Positions 44,700 through 56,800 of a stretch of 64,000 nucleotides of DNA are shown here, in pieces. The stretch spans positions 122,655,961-122,719,960 of the forward strand of contig NC_092803.1 of assembly GCF_040954645.1 (NCBI RefSeq), given 5' to 3'. A model generated the notes under the pieces. The model was given only the letters and a program-made list of their open reading frames with translations, was not told the DNA's origin and did not search any database. Source of the stretch: Diabrotica undecimpunctata (taxonomy: Eukaryota; Arthropoda; Insecta; Coleoptera; Chrysomelidae). Both the position numbers and the translations under genes were made by a program. Within the stretch, counting starts at the first letter, position 1; every line of letters starts with the position of its first letter.

Positions 44700-45963
44700 C
44701 TAGTTTTCCTGGTGGTGAGTTTCTTGATTTGCGTCGTACCTAGGGTGCTTACATGAACTTCGTACGTGTCCTATTTCGCTACAATTCCAGCATCTTATGG
44801 TCTTCGTTTTCTTGTATGTCATACTTTTCATCATATTAACAAGCTGGTCAAGTTTATCTTCATCTCCTTCCTCTTTTATAGTCCTAACTTTACTGTACCC
44901 GCCAGAGGCCTGCGTAGCTGACTCGTATTCGAGGACGGCGAATAAGACATCAACCAGCGTCTTGTGACGAGCTAATCGCAGTGTTCTCTGCATTTCATGA
45001 TCACGAAGACCATCAATAAACATTTGAACGGCCAATTTTTCCATAATGTCTTCGGGAGCTGTTGGATAAGCATATCGTACTAATCTGGCAATATCTACCT
45101 CATATTCTTGAAGGGCCTCATCTTTCTTCTGTCTTCGATTTTTAAGCTGCGACTGATATACATGCTCCAAATGTTCGTGGTCATATCGCATAATTAACCT
45201 CTTCTTCAGTTGTTCGAAATCATCTGTCTCCTCTACGGCTATGGTCTGAAGCACATCTAAGGCATCTCCTCGAAGAGCGATAGTCAGGTTTGCGGCGTTT
45301 TTTTTCAGACCATCCATTCGCTCTTGCGGCTGATTCGAACTGTTTCATGTAGTTGTTTCATGATGATTTTCCGGCGAAAGTTGGCACTTTATCATGAACA
45401 GAACCTCCACTTCCTTCAAATTTCGGCCGTGTTTCCAACTTACATTTCGTCTCGTCTTCTTTTGTCTCTACTGTAATTGGCTTATATCCTCTCTCTGCTG
45501 TCCCTGTTTCCTCCATCTTCCTTTCCATCTCTTTCATCTTTTCTTCGAATGCCAACTTATCGGCAGCAATTTGGTTTTTTAACGAAGATATTCTATCGTC
45601 CAGGTCAGACATCTCAGAAGTGACTTTAGAGATTTCCGAAGAGATATTAGCAGAAACTTTGCTTTCTAGAGAAGAAATCTCGTTAGAAACTTTGTTTTCT
45701 AAAGAAGCGATGCCACCAGAAACTTTGTTCTCTAATGATGCGATATCACCAGAAACTTTGTTCTCCAGTTTCGAAATCGACGAGATAACAGTAGCATGTT
45801 TGTCTTCAGATATATAAGTTTCTGGATCTAAATCATCTTGCTCCAAAGCGTTCTTTAGTCGTTGGACTAACTCAGCCTTTTTTCCGGTAGAAGCTAATTC
45901 TCTATCCTCGAGATGTCTTCTTAAATTCGTCACTGTGAGTTCATAAATCATAGTCATTTTCAC
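44700..45963 (-). pseudogene. Gypsy gag: SAP-like motif, hendecad coiled coil, capsid and CCHC knuckle
   Basis: ATG at 45963. Residues 8-40 read like a SAP motif (LRRHLEDRELASTGKKAELV), a helix-loop-helix that binds DNA. Residues 63-117 are five 11-residue units of (I)SSLENKVSxx type, a coiled coil of hendecads. A TGA at about 45356 stands where the next segment NNYMKQFESAARANGW continues in frame, and one extra A in an eight-A run near 45300 shifts to the second frame 45317-44700. That frame carries the capsid (ALRGDALDVLQT, QEYEVDIARLVRYAYP, FIDGLRDHEMQRTLRL) and a CWNCSEIGHVRSSC zinc knuckle (C-x2-C-x4-H-x4-C). Confidence 0.85.
45613..45777 (-). repeat. 33-bp in-frame tandem repeat in gag
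   Basis: Five degenerate 33-bp units encoding the 11-residue coiled-coil repeat, central unit IASLENKVSGG. Confidence 0.85.
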
Positions 45964-45997
45964 AATTTATTTTATATATTCCACTTCTTAACACCAA

Positions 45998-46455
45998 TGT
46001 TATATTTTTATTATTAATCTAATTTATTGTTTTTTTTTTATTTATTATTAAAGGTTTTATTTATAACGCTTAAAAATTTATTAAAGTCTTTATTACTAAT
46101 TTATCTTACACTAATAATTATATAATTTATTATAATACGTGCGTTACATTTTAAAACCCAACGCGATGTTCAAAAACTGTCTGTTTACAACAAAATTCCT
46201 CTAAATATAAAATTCCGTTATTCGAGAATTGCCGCGATTTCCCATCGGAGAGCCCAGAAGGTCGCTCAGACTGGTTTTATTCGGCCTGCTTTTGGAAATT
46301 TCAAGTCGCGGTGACTCATCAGAAGCGGTGACTCATCATAATTCAGGTAGACAGGTCTTTCAACTGAGAGCCGAAATAACTAGAATAGAAAAGATATTAG
46401 TAATAAATATGTTTACAGTTTTGAGTCATATCACACGTCATTATCCATCGTAACA
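45998..46455 (-). repeat. 5' LTR of the Gypsy element
   Basis: On the minus strand it starts TGTTACGATGG and ends TATAACA, i.e. TG...CA limits, 458 bp. It is followed by TTGGTGTTAAGAAGTGG, a primer-binding-site-like stretch common in insect Gypsy elements, and the gag ATG lies 35 bp further on. The start TGTTACGAT recurs at the polypurine tract (41889). Confidence 0.7.
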
Positions 46456-47843
46456 ACTATATAAGGTCACTGCATGAACACACTCATCACTCAATTCTTT
46501 GTAGCGCGTTCCGTTTCCACCAAACAACAAAAAAAATTACGGACTTCATTGAAACTCTAAATAATAAATCTACTAATTTTCATAACAAACTAGACACTTT
46601 TTGATTGTTAACAATTTGAAATCTATCAAATTGTTAAATTCTCATAGCCCACCATAGGTTTTTTTTATTAAACTGAACAGAAAATGAGGATTTATTGATG
46701 AAAAACATGGCTAAGTAGTTTTTCAAGTACCTAACTTTTTTATTATCCAACATAAGCGAATGAATAAAAAAATGTTAAGAAAACCTAATGCTAGAAAATT
46801 CCACAGGGTGTTGGGAACTTAAGAAAAAACACAGGCTCATTGGTACACTCGGAATACAATGACAATTTGCCTATCTAGTAACAATATTATTACAGCAATA
46901 TTGTTAAAGAAAAAGGGCTATAACATATTAAAAAATGGACAGGTTTAGGAAATTTCCAAAGAAACTAAATTTTATAATAAAAATTAAAATTAGTATATAC
47001 ATTTTGCTTCTGTCTCCCCTACTAATATATTTATTTGTTAATTACTTAGTAATGAAATGAAATCCTGTTTTAGTTTTTATCCCTATATACTTTTGAGAAC
47101 ACGACAGAACCTAACTGTACGAGAATCATGAATATAATCTACTTACATAATAATGCTGAAAGATTTCACAAATGCACAAATATTTTTTGGCTTGACAAAA
47201 AATACTTTTACATGTTTATTCAAAACATTTAGATAGGTATGTAGAAAATATCAATATTATTTTAGACTGTTTTCCACAAATATTGAGTTGTTAAGAAAAA
47301 TATCAAATCGGTATAAGTAAATGCAATAACAAATAATATCGGAGATATATAACATATCTAATAGCAAACATACAACATAATATCTAATAAAAAATCATTT
47401 ATCATCAAAATTTATATAATTATATATTTTTACAATCACTGATTTGAATTATTTATGCATAGAATTAGATATACATTTAATGCCCGGTATTCACAAAAAC
47501 ACATAATACTATTTTGAAATTGATTTTTATGGCATCTGATTTTTGCGAATATTTTTTTGTTGAAAATATTCCTTTTACAAATTATTTGACGTTTCCGTTT
47601 CTTGTCTTCTTTCGATTTGTAAATCGAAACGAGCTACGTAAATATAATCATTATATTTTTCTCAAGCTATAATACTGCAAGCTGAGTTATGTTAGTTGCT
47701 AAAAATACTTTCCTACTAGACAAGTCGATTCAGAAATCTAAAAATAACAAGATGCCAGCGACTAGTATTTTGTCAGGATTATATAAAATAAGGTTAAAAA
47801 AGGTTTAAAAAGTGTAATTATCTACACAACGAAATAAGAAAAA
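46456..47843. other. 5' flank of the SMYD4-like gene
   Basis: AT-rich intergenic DNA without recognised genes or elements. A CTATATAAGG TATA-like box at 46456-46466 directly beside the LTR is followed about 30-40 bp later by ATCACTCAATTC, but nothing coding follows, so its role is unclear. Confidence 0.4.
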
Positions 47844-50800
47844 ATGGTTGAATTCGAAGACATGGCTTACAGAACCAAATGTAGTGAAAGAACTCTACAA
47901 ACTGAGGTTAAAGGATTTTTTATGGATTTTGTGGAATTGGTCAAAGATCGAGCCGGTAAAACATGGATTCAAAACACTTTTGGCAAACTTAAATCCGACT
48001 CTGAAAGAATAAGGAGTATTTATGCTTCCGATGAGGTAAATAATTTATCTGTTTCATCATTATTCATTTAGAACGACAAAGGCAAACCTTGAAGACTATG
48101 GCGTAAAGTTATCATTTCCTATCATATCACAACAGTTATTAGAAATCTCGAAAAAGTATAATCTTAAAATTAAAAAAATATTTTTTCCGAAGTCTAGTGT
48201 TTTATCGATATTAACTAATATAAGTGGCCTTTTATAACTTATTAATAATGGCCAAGAAATTTTACTAAAAACTTCTTGGCTTAGAATATTCTTGCTGTAA
48301 AATTAATCTAAAAAATGTTACATTTATTGGATATTGTTTTGATTTATTACCAAAAGTATTATTTATTGAATAAGAGAAGTATTATTTATTTATTGAATAA
48401 GAATTTTTTTTATATTATTACACGGAATCTCAGAAAATAATATCTAAGTTTAGGTATAGGAATGCTTCATAAAAGTAAAAGTGAAAGAGTGGAATAAATA
48501 GGTACATTTTGAAAAAGTTGAATACAGTAATATCCCGAACTTACGTGGTAGGTGGGACCGAGCGATAATCGCGTAAGTCGATTTCGCGGAGTATAATTAT
48601 TTCGTATATGTATGTATATAAATTATTTTAATTGGGGCCAGAAGAGAAGAAAAAATAGCAATTTACACAAACAAATTTTTATTAAAATCTTAGGATATAC
48701 AAATATAAAATTGGCAATTCAATTTATTTCGATGTAGAAGGCTTTATAAAATCTAACAAAGTAGTTTGACGACTCAAAGATTTTTTTTCTCCCGCAAAAT
48801 TTATTTATAGCAGGCTAATAATTTTTTTATCGCTTGTTTGGTAGAAGAAATGCGCTCTTCGTTGTGATCTATATTTTCTAAAACTTTTAATCCCTTTTCA
48901 ATTAAACTGAGACCTTCAGTCAAGTTTTCAATCGGCATTTGATCCTTAGATTGAACTGGATCCAAACACTCAAGCTCTTCAATGTCTTGTTCTTCCTCGT
49001 GCATTTCTATGAGGTCATCTATTGTCAGCTCCTGATTATGAGAATTCAACAGTTCTTCAACGTCATCACTTCATCACTATCAACTTCTAAATTTATTTGC
49101 TGGGCGAAATCATCAACTTCTTTAATAACATTACTAACTCCATCATGCTCTGGCATCAATTCCATTTTAGTATCATTGATGAAAAAAAGGACACTTTTCC
49201 AGACGCCATTCAACGTTTTTTGTGAAACTCTATTCCAAGATTGTTCAATGATTGTCACTGCATCTAACACGTTGAATTGTTTCCAAAAGTCTTTAACAGA
49301 GAGCTTATCGTTTTTTCTTATAACTTCATGGAGATGTGCAAATGATCGTTTGGTGTAATAAGTCTTGAATGTTTTAATGACTCCTTGATCCATCGGCTGA
49401 AGTAAACTGGTTGTATTAGGTGGCAAAAATTCAACTTCACACGTGGGTCAAAACTAGTTAAAGTTGGAGGAGGATGACCTGGAGCGTTGTCGATAATTAG
49501 CATCACTTTAAATGGAATTTGTTAAGATTGACAATAACATTCGACTTCAGGTATGAAATGATGACTAAACCAATCCTCATAAAGGGAAGCTCTAACTCAA
49601 GCTTTACAATTAGACGTCAAAATTACATGCAAGCCAGATTTAGATTAATTTTTTAGTGTTCTTCAAAACAGGCCAGTCTCATCTATATTGAATAGGGTTT
49701 GTTTGGTGTAGCCACATTTATCTATTATGGCTTTTAATTTCTGTGGATAACAAGACGCAGTCTCTTTATTAACACTTACCACTTCTCCGCTTTCTGTAAC
49801 CAACCCTTACTGGCTTTAAACTGTTCATCCTTAACGATTTCTTCAGTATCCTCTTTCAATCTCTCAAAAATTAGCTTAGCTTGGAAGCATATTCTATTCT
49901 GATCAATAGCACACTTTTTCACATTTACCTCATTATGACACCATAATTTTAACATTGTCTCCATTTCGGCGATAATACCATGACGTTTACGTACGATGGT
50001 GGAATTTAAAAATTGTGCACTTTTCACAACTTCGAGAATTTTTTTTTTCTTTATAATTGTTCTGACCGTTGATTCCGATAGATTAAACTTCTTTGATAGT
50101 TCACAGAATTTTATTTTTGATTCAAAATCTGTAATTACGTTAAGTTTACATTCCAAAGAAAACGTTTTTCTTTTCTTATTTGCTACAGAAGGATCAGTTT
50201 TACTTCGTTTGGATGACGTCATTCCTCTTTCAAGTCTTCAGTAGATATAAAATAAAAATCCCGCTATAAAAGTAACAAACACCCACTTCGTAGACAAAAC
50301 TGTAGATAAGAAATACCTAATACAAAATAAATGTGCTGATTTCTTGCGAAAAGTCAAAACATGTACTTTGGATGAGCAATAATGTGTTGGCGGTAATTCT
50401 ATCTAATCGATAATCGAACGATTGTGTGGTACTCAGATGACGAATCAACAAGATTTGAAAATCGTGTAACTCTGGATTCGCGTAAGTCGGGGTAGCGTAT
50501 GTCGAGGAATTACTGTATAGGGTCGTACATTTAAAAAATATAAGAAAATGGTATGAGTAATTAGTATGACATTGAGTAATTAGATGATTGATGAGTAATT
50601 AGTATGAAAATGGGAGTGCGACAATGGGAATTACTGGCACAGGACCGACAAACATAGAAGGCAATAGTAAACGCGGCAAAGACTCACGAAGAGTTGTAGC
50701 GCCATTGATGATGATGATGATGATGATGAATTAGTTTGACAAGAGGTAGGATTTCGACGCTAGGTGATACTATTCATCAATCCCTACCGGAAGGCGTTAA

Positions 50801-53800
50801 GACGCTACAAAACAGGAAGATACAACCTTGAGAACAGAGACATATCACATTCTTTGATTACTCGTTCTAAGTTTTGTATCTCGTGACAATGGTTACAGAA
50901 TAATAATTTAATTATTTTTAGACCAAAGATGCAGTTATTAGTATATTATCTAATGTCCAAGAAATCTATAGAAAAAAAGATGCTACAGTTTCTCAATTGA
51001 AACGATTAGAAGCAGACACCGCCCTCGAAAAGGGAGAGATGAATAAAGCATTGATGCTTTACAGTCAAAGTGTTCTTAGAGCTCCAAAAACTGGTGAGTA
51101 ATTACGATACAATGTAAGTATATATATCATACAAAAATAACAATCATTTATAGATTTTAAGAAATTTTGCGAGTATTATTCGTACAGACAATGTTCAAAT
51201 TTTCAGAAACTATTAATAGTTGAGTCTGGTTTTTTAAGATAAACAATTCTGAATTGGTTTAACTATTTTTACTTTTAGTTGAGTAAAATGTATTAATTTA
51301 TATTGGAAGAATGTTCTTGATATCTACATATGGCAAAATGTCTATCAAGCTACCGAACTCCAATATAGTAGCGAAACTTAAATATGTCATGTATGAATGA
51401 TTTAAAGTGATTTGAGTGATTTGTGTGATTTGTAGCCTTTGCAATGGTGATCGCCAACGTCGGATAATTCTGATATGGCACGCGAAGAAGAAGAAGAAGA
51501 TGAATGATTTGAAATTACTGCCTTGCACCAGAAAGCATTTAGATCTACTAAAAACTGGAGAAACTTTGTCAAATGACATTTGTATGCATTTCGGACTAGA
51601 CATGTGTCTAATTTTTAATATAATCAGAGGAAAGAAACCAACTAACATAACTGGGGGCTGCCAGGTATGTGAATGCCAAACAACTTAACATAAGAAACGA
51701 CATGACTCAGTAGCAAAGATACTTCATCAAGAGACAGCTAAAAATCTGGAACTTCCGAAACCAACCATATCTTTTATCATTATTATGTCTCTGACATTAT
51801 GTTTGAGAATGACAATTATAAGAATGACAACTACAAAATATAATACGATAGTACTGTACCCACAGACCAACATGGTAAGATATTCGTACAACATAGCTCA
51901 TTTACTGCTAAACAATATTAACACGTGCATTTCACAAATAAATGAACCGAGTTGACATTTAGCAGTTGTATTAACCTCAAAAAAAAATCATTACTTTCGA
52001 GTAGCAATTTCAATTGTTTATTGTGCTATGTAAAGTTTGAAATGAATTTCAGAGAGTAGTATAAGGTAAGTAGATAACGTTTTATTACATAGAAATACCG
52101 AATTTTGTTATTTAGCAAATATGATGTAGGTACTAAAATTTGTATGTTGCAGAAATACAACACTATGCATTTAGGGCTTATTTTTTTATCACATTCTCTT
52201 TTATTACATCTATCATTTACACATTACTTACTAGTTTCAGTCATGGCAAGTAAAAAGTATTTAACCCAAAAAGAATTGTAGGATATTGTCGACAATTGGA
52301 GCGATATTTGTGACGATGGTCTAGACTTCTCAGATACAGATAGTCTGAATGACCCAGAATATATACCAGAACTAGAACAGGAAGATGAAGAAAATCTTGA
52401 ACAAACCATCAAAGATGAAGAAAATCTTGATGAACATATTATCGAACAAGGCCAAATTCCGAATTATGTGATAACAAACGCAACTACATTGAACATTATT
52501 TGGAAAAAGAAAAACCTACTGTTGACTGATGCGCAGAAAGCTTTTCGTGGTACTGAGTCATAATCTTCCGAATTTCTAGAGATCAGTACCCCATATGAAT
52601 GTTTTTTATAATTTTTTACAAATGGCTAATGATAATATAATAAACCATTTATGTTTATATGCACAACAAATTTATATTAGCAAACCTTTACATCTTACTA
52701 AAACTGAACTTAAAAAGTATTTTGAAATAATTATTATGATATCTAATGTCCGTCTTTCTAACACACAATTCTACTGGAACAGTGACGTTGGTCTAGAAAT
52801 TATAAAAAACGCGATGACGTTAAATAGCTAATTAAAATCATGATAGGATCCATAAACTTAGACCAGTAGTGGAACATTTAAATAATGTATATTCATCTGT
52901 TCTTGTAAGTGAAGGGAAACTGGCAATTGATGAACAATTATGTTCTTTCTACTTATGAAACTCTATAAGTGGGGATTTAAACTGTTCTTATTGTGTGGTG
53001 TAAGTGGTTTTGCATATAAATATAAAATATATTCTGGACAAGCTCATACAAATTATAAAGCTCGTAGAAATATATCAGAACCAGATCTAGGAGCATGTGC
53101 GAATATCGTTGCACGACTTGCCAGAATTATACCCAATAACCTCAATTATCAAATATACTTCGATAACTACAATACTGCTCTTGATATGTTAGTGTATTTG
53201 GAACAAAACATAATTTTCGATCTTGTAACAGTGAGACGAAACAGAGTTCCTGGTTGCAAATTACCTAGAGAAAAAGAAATGGAGAAGATGACCCAGGAAC
53301 AAGTTATGAGTTTGTAGCTTCTTCTTAAGGTGCCTTCTCCATTACTGAAGGTTGGCTATAACTACAGCAAACTGCTCTCTATCTTGAGCTGTTCTTAGTA
53401 TCGAATGTGTGTCCATGTCTGTCCAATCTCTTACATTCTTCAACCAGGAGCATTTTCTTCTTCCTGGACCTCTTCTTCCTTCCACTTTCCCTTCCATTAT
53501 AAGTCGAGTTTGTAGCTAGCTACAAAATATAGATATAAGTTCTATCGTATGGAAAGACAATTGCGTGGTAAATTTGTTGTCTAGTTTTGGTGGGCACCAA
53601 AAGTAAGAAATGGTACATCCCTATCATTTAACATCTTCTTGATATGATACTGGCTAATGCTTGGATACTTTATAGAATAATTGGCAAAGAGAAGAAGAAT
53701 AAAGAAATAAAATATAGCACATTTTTCCAATTTCGAACAGAAATAGCAAAATGCCTGTGCCTAGTTGGACAAACCACCAAGGCATTAAACGAGGAAGGCC

Positions 53801-56800
53801 ATCTTCCAGTTCAGTAGAAGAAATAAATGGTATTAAAAAAACAAGAGGACCAACTCAGCATGTCACTCCTTAAGATGTACGGCTGGATCAAATTGGCCAC
53901 TGGATGATATAGACTACGAAGAATCGGTGCAAATTTCCAAATTACACTGGATATTCGCAGACGTGTTGTAAAAAATGTGGTTTGAATTTGTTTCAATAAG
54001 AAAAATAACTGTTATAAAAAGTTCCATACTGAGACTTGATAAAAAAGTGACAACCCAATGCATGATGTTGCACATCTGCAACATTAGATTTTTGAATTTT
54101 TTAATATTTTTTTTTTTTTTTTTTGGAGGTGGAATCTTCTAAAAGACCGTCTGGGATCGGGTGTCAGCCCTTTACCCAGGTGTGTCGGATTCAATCTCTT
54201 ACGCTTCACCGCGTGACGAGACTGCCTACCGACTAAACCACCCCCTCTTTCTCCGACCGACGGGCCCGGAACCGCTCTTAGCGAGCATATCTGGCCCGTC
54301 AGCCTTACTCTTAACTTCCCTCTGGCACTTTTCGCGTGCATTACCTGGATTTGACGGCCTCCCGGTCTCTCTCACCAGCACAAGGCTCGGGCGAGACTGG
54401 TCGGTGAAGCTACCGTCCTGCTCAATCCTCATTCTGGCGAGACAGCCTGGTTGCCACCCCTTCCACATTGAAACTAACGAGTAGAACCAGTTGGCAATTA
54501 ACAGTAACACCATTCATTCGTACTTTCATCAATTCAGTTCCGCATTCATACCCTCATTCACTAAATTTCGGGGTATCGGGACATTCGACGGGATTGGATG
54601 TAAAAAGTCTTTTCCCGTCCCATGTCCCGCGGCCCCGACAATGAAATAAAATAAATAAATTAATAAATAAAAATAGATAAAAAAAAATAAGTTAAAAGTA
54701 ATGTAGATAAAATAAAAATAAAAACAACAGCTAAAGTTGGTATAGATAAGATATAGTAAAAACGAAAGTAACCTGAATAAATAAAATGCAATAAAATAAG
54801 TAAATAAATAACACACATTTTTAAAACAGTACATAACTATAGCGGTCAATCCATCTGCAGCCGCCTCTCTTTCTCTTCCTTGTGCTTTATGGTTTTTGTA
54901 ACAAAGGCAATGATCAGTTCGAAATCGTGCTTGCTGTCGATGGCTTTATCGATCAGCTCGTGAGGCTCGCCTAGTGGAGATCCCAGGCTCAGCTGCAGTT
55001 CGTTTCGCCCCGTGTGGTATGCAGGGCAGTCGAAAACAACATGCGCATCGTCCACCACTCCACACTCAGGACATAGATCGTCTCTGGACCTACCGATTCT
55101 GTGGGTGTATTTCCGAAACGATCCGTGCCCTGTCAGAAACTGCGTGAAGTAGTAGTTGACGCGCCGATGCCGACACCCGTACCACCTCACTACATCCGGG
55201 ACCAAGGACCTCGTCCAGGCCGCCTTTTCGACTTCGGTTGCCCATTCCCTCTTCCACATCTCCAAGCTTCTGGCTCTTTCTTGTGGCCCTAAACCAACCG
55301 CCCCGCTGCCCCTCTGATACATTCGAGCTCTTTCCCTTGCCAGGATGTGCACGGGTACAGAACCAGCCACTACCTGTAAGGCAATGGTAGATACAGTTGT
55401 GTACGCGCTGCACACCCTGATCAGAGGTTTCCTTTGAGCCCTAAAGAGCATGTCCTTATATTTCTTCATCTGGAGAACCTCGTGCCACACGGGGGCCCCG
55501 TATAAGATGATCGATAATATTGATTGTAACATAACTGATCTCTTCTGAGATCCGGGCCCCCCTATGTTTGGCAATAATTTGTTCAATGCTGAGGTCCTCC
55601 CTTCCGCCTTTCGACATGCTTCTTGTATGTGCTGCCCAAAGGTAAGTCGGTCGTCGAAAGTAATACCGAGATACTTGACTGTCCTTTGGGGTCTTATTTC
55701 GGAGCCTTGATATTTGAAACCCAAGTCATCCCTTTTCCTTGGTCCTCTTAGAATTATTATCTCTGTTTTGTCTACTGCTAATTTTAAGTCGTTCTTCTCG
55801 ATCCACGCCGCGGTCGTGTTTATTGCTTTATTTACCTTTTCTGTTATGCCCCAATTCTTATCATCCTCAACCAATAGGGCTAGATCGTCTGCGTATGCTA
55901 TCGCTTTGACTCCTTGTCTCTGCTTGTGAATTTCTAGTACCCCATTGTATAACATGTTCCAGAGTAAGGGTCCCAGGACTGACCCCTGGGGTACTCCTGC
56001 GGTCATTTGTTTCTTTTTCTTCTTGGATATGCATACGGATCGTTCCGAAAGGTAGTCCTTTATTATATTGGACATATATTCCGGAGCCCCGCTTTCGACT
56101 ACTCGGTCTACTATGAGGCCCCAGTTTGCTGAATTAAAAGCATTTTTTATGTCCAACAGAACAAGAACCACCCATCTTTTCTTGCTTGATTTGGCCGCGT
56201 TTTTTATCCAGGTCGCGGCGTCGATTGTCGATCTGCCTTTCCTAAATCCGTACTGTTGGTTGGATAAGACTCTCTCATCTTCCAACATGCCTTCCAACCT
56301 CTTCTTGATAAGTCTTTCGTAGAACTTACCAAGGCAGTCCAGGAGGCATATTGGCCGATAAGAGGTCGGTGAATCAGGGGGTTTCCCGGGCTTTAGGAGT
56401 AGAACCAAGTTCGCCTCCTTGAAGTCCTTGGGAAACTCTTGTTTCTGCAGTAGATCATTAAATATTCTTCTGATCAAACCTGGTTTCTCAGTTGCTATTA
56501 TCTTTATTGCCTCTGGTGGCAGCCCGTTAGGGCCGGGAGCTTTCCCTGTCTTCGTATCCTGACCAGCGGTTTTCACCTCTTCTTCTGTGAACTCTTCTAT
56601 CATGGTTGGGAAAACCTTGGTGAAATCTGGCATGTCCTTGGTGGGAAAGAGGAGTTCAGCTGATCTCATCCGCTGGTCTTCGTCGAGTCTATATGGGGCC
56701 ATTATCTTTAAGGTCTTCATTGTGATTTTGTATTGCATCACCCCATATATCCTCGTCGAGTGCTTTTATCAGGGTCTGCCACTTTTCTTTTTTCTCTTTT

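Larger units (their letters stand above)
41883..46455 (-). mobile_element. Gypsy-type LTR retrotransposon with macrodomain and CCCH finger, decayed
   Basis: Order on the minus strand: 5' LTR (46455-45998), a primer-binding-type TGGTGTTAAGAAGTGG, gag (SAP-like motif, coiled coil, capsid, CCHC), protease, reverse transcriptase, RNase H remnant, the first zinc-binding residues of integrase, then a macrodomain and a CCCH zinc finger. A purine-rich tract (AAGAGGGGGGCAA, about 41905-41890) precedes the start of the 3' LTR (TGTTACGAT). The integrase core and most of RNase H are deleted, and the 3' LTR is missing after nine bases. At least two premature TGA codons and several frameshifts make the copy inactive. 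Confidence 0.85.

Noticed and set aside
45394..45817. Plus-strand frames opposite gag
   Set aside because: Shadows of the gag coding strand; the repeat pattern mirrors the 33-bp units.
41880..46455. Endogenous retrovirus with an envelope gene
   Set aside because: No envelope-like frame, signal peptide or membrane segment lies between pol and the 3' LTR position; the extra region is macrodomain plus zinc finger.
47844..48071. A stand-alone 75-residue gene
   Set aside because: The frame continues past a good GTAAAT donor by chance; phases and content join it to exons at 50922 and 62441.
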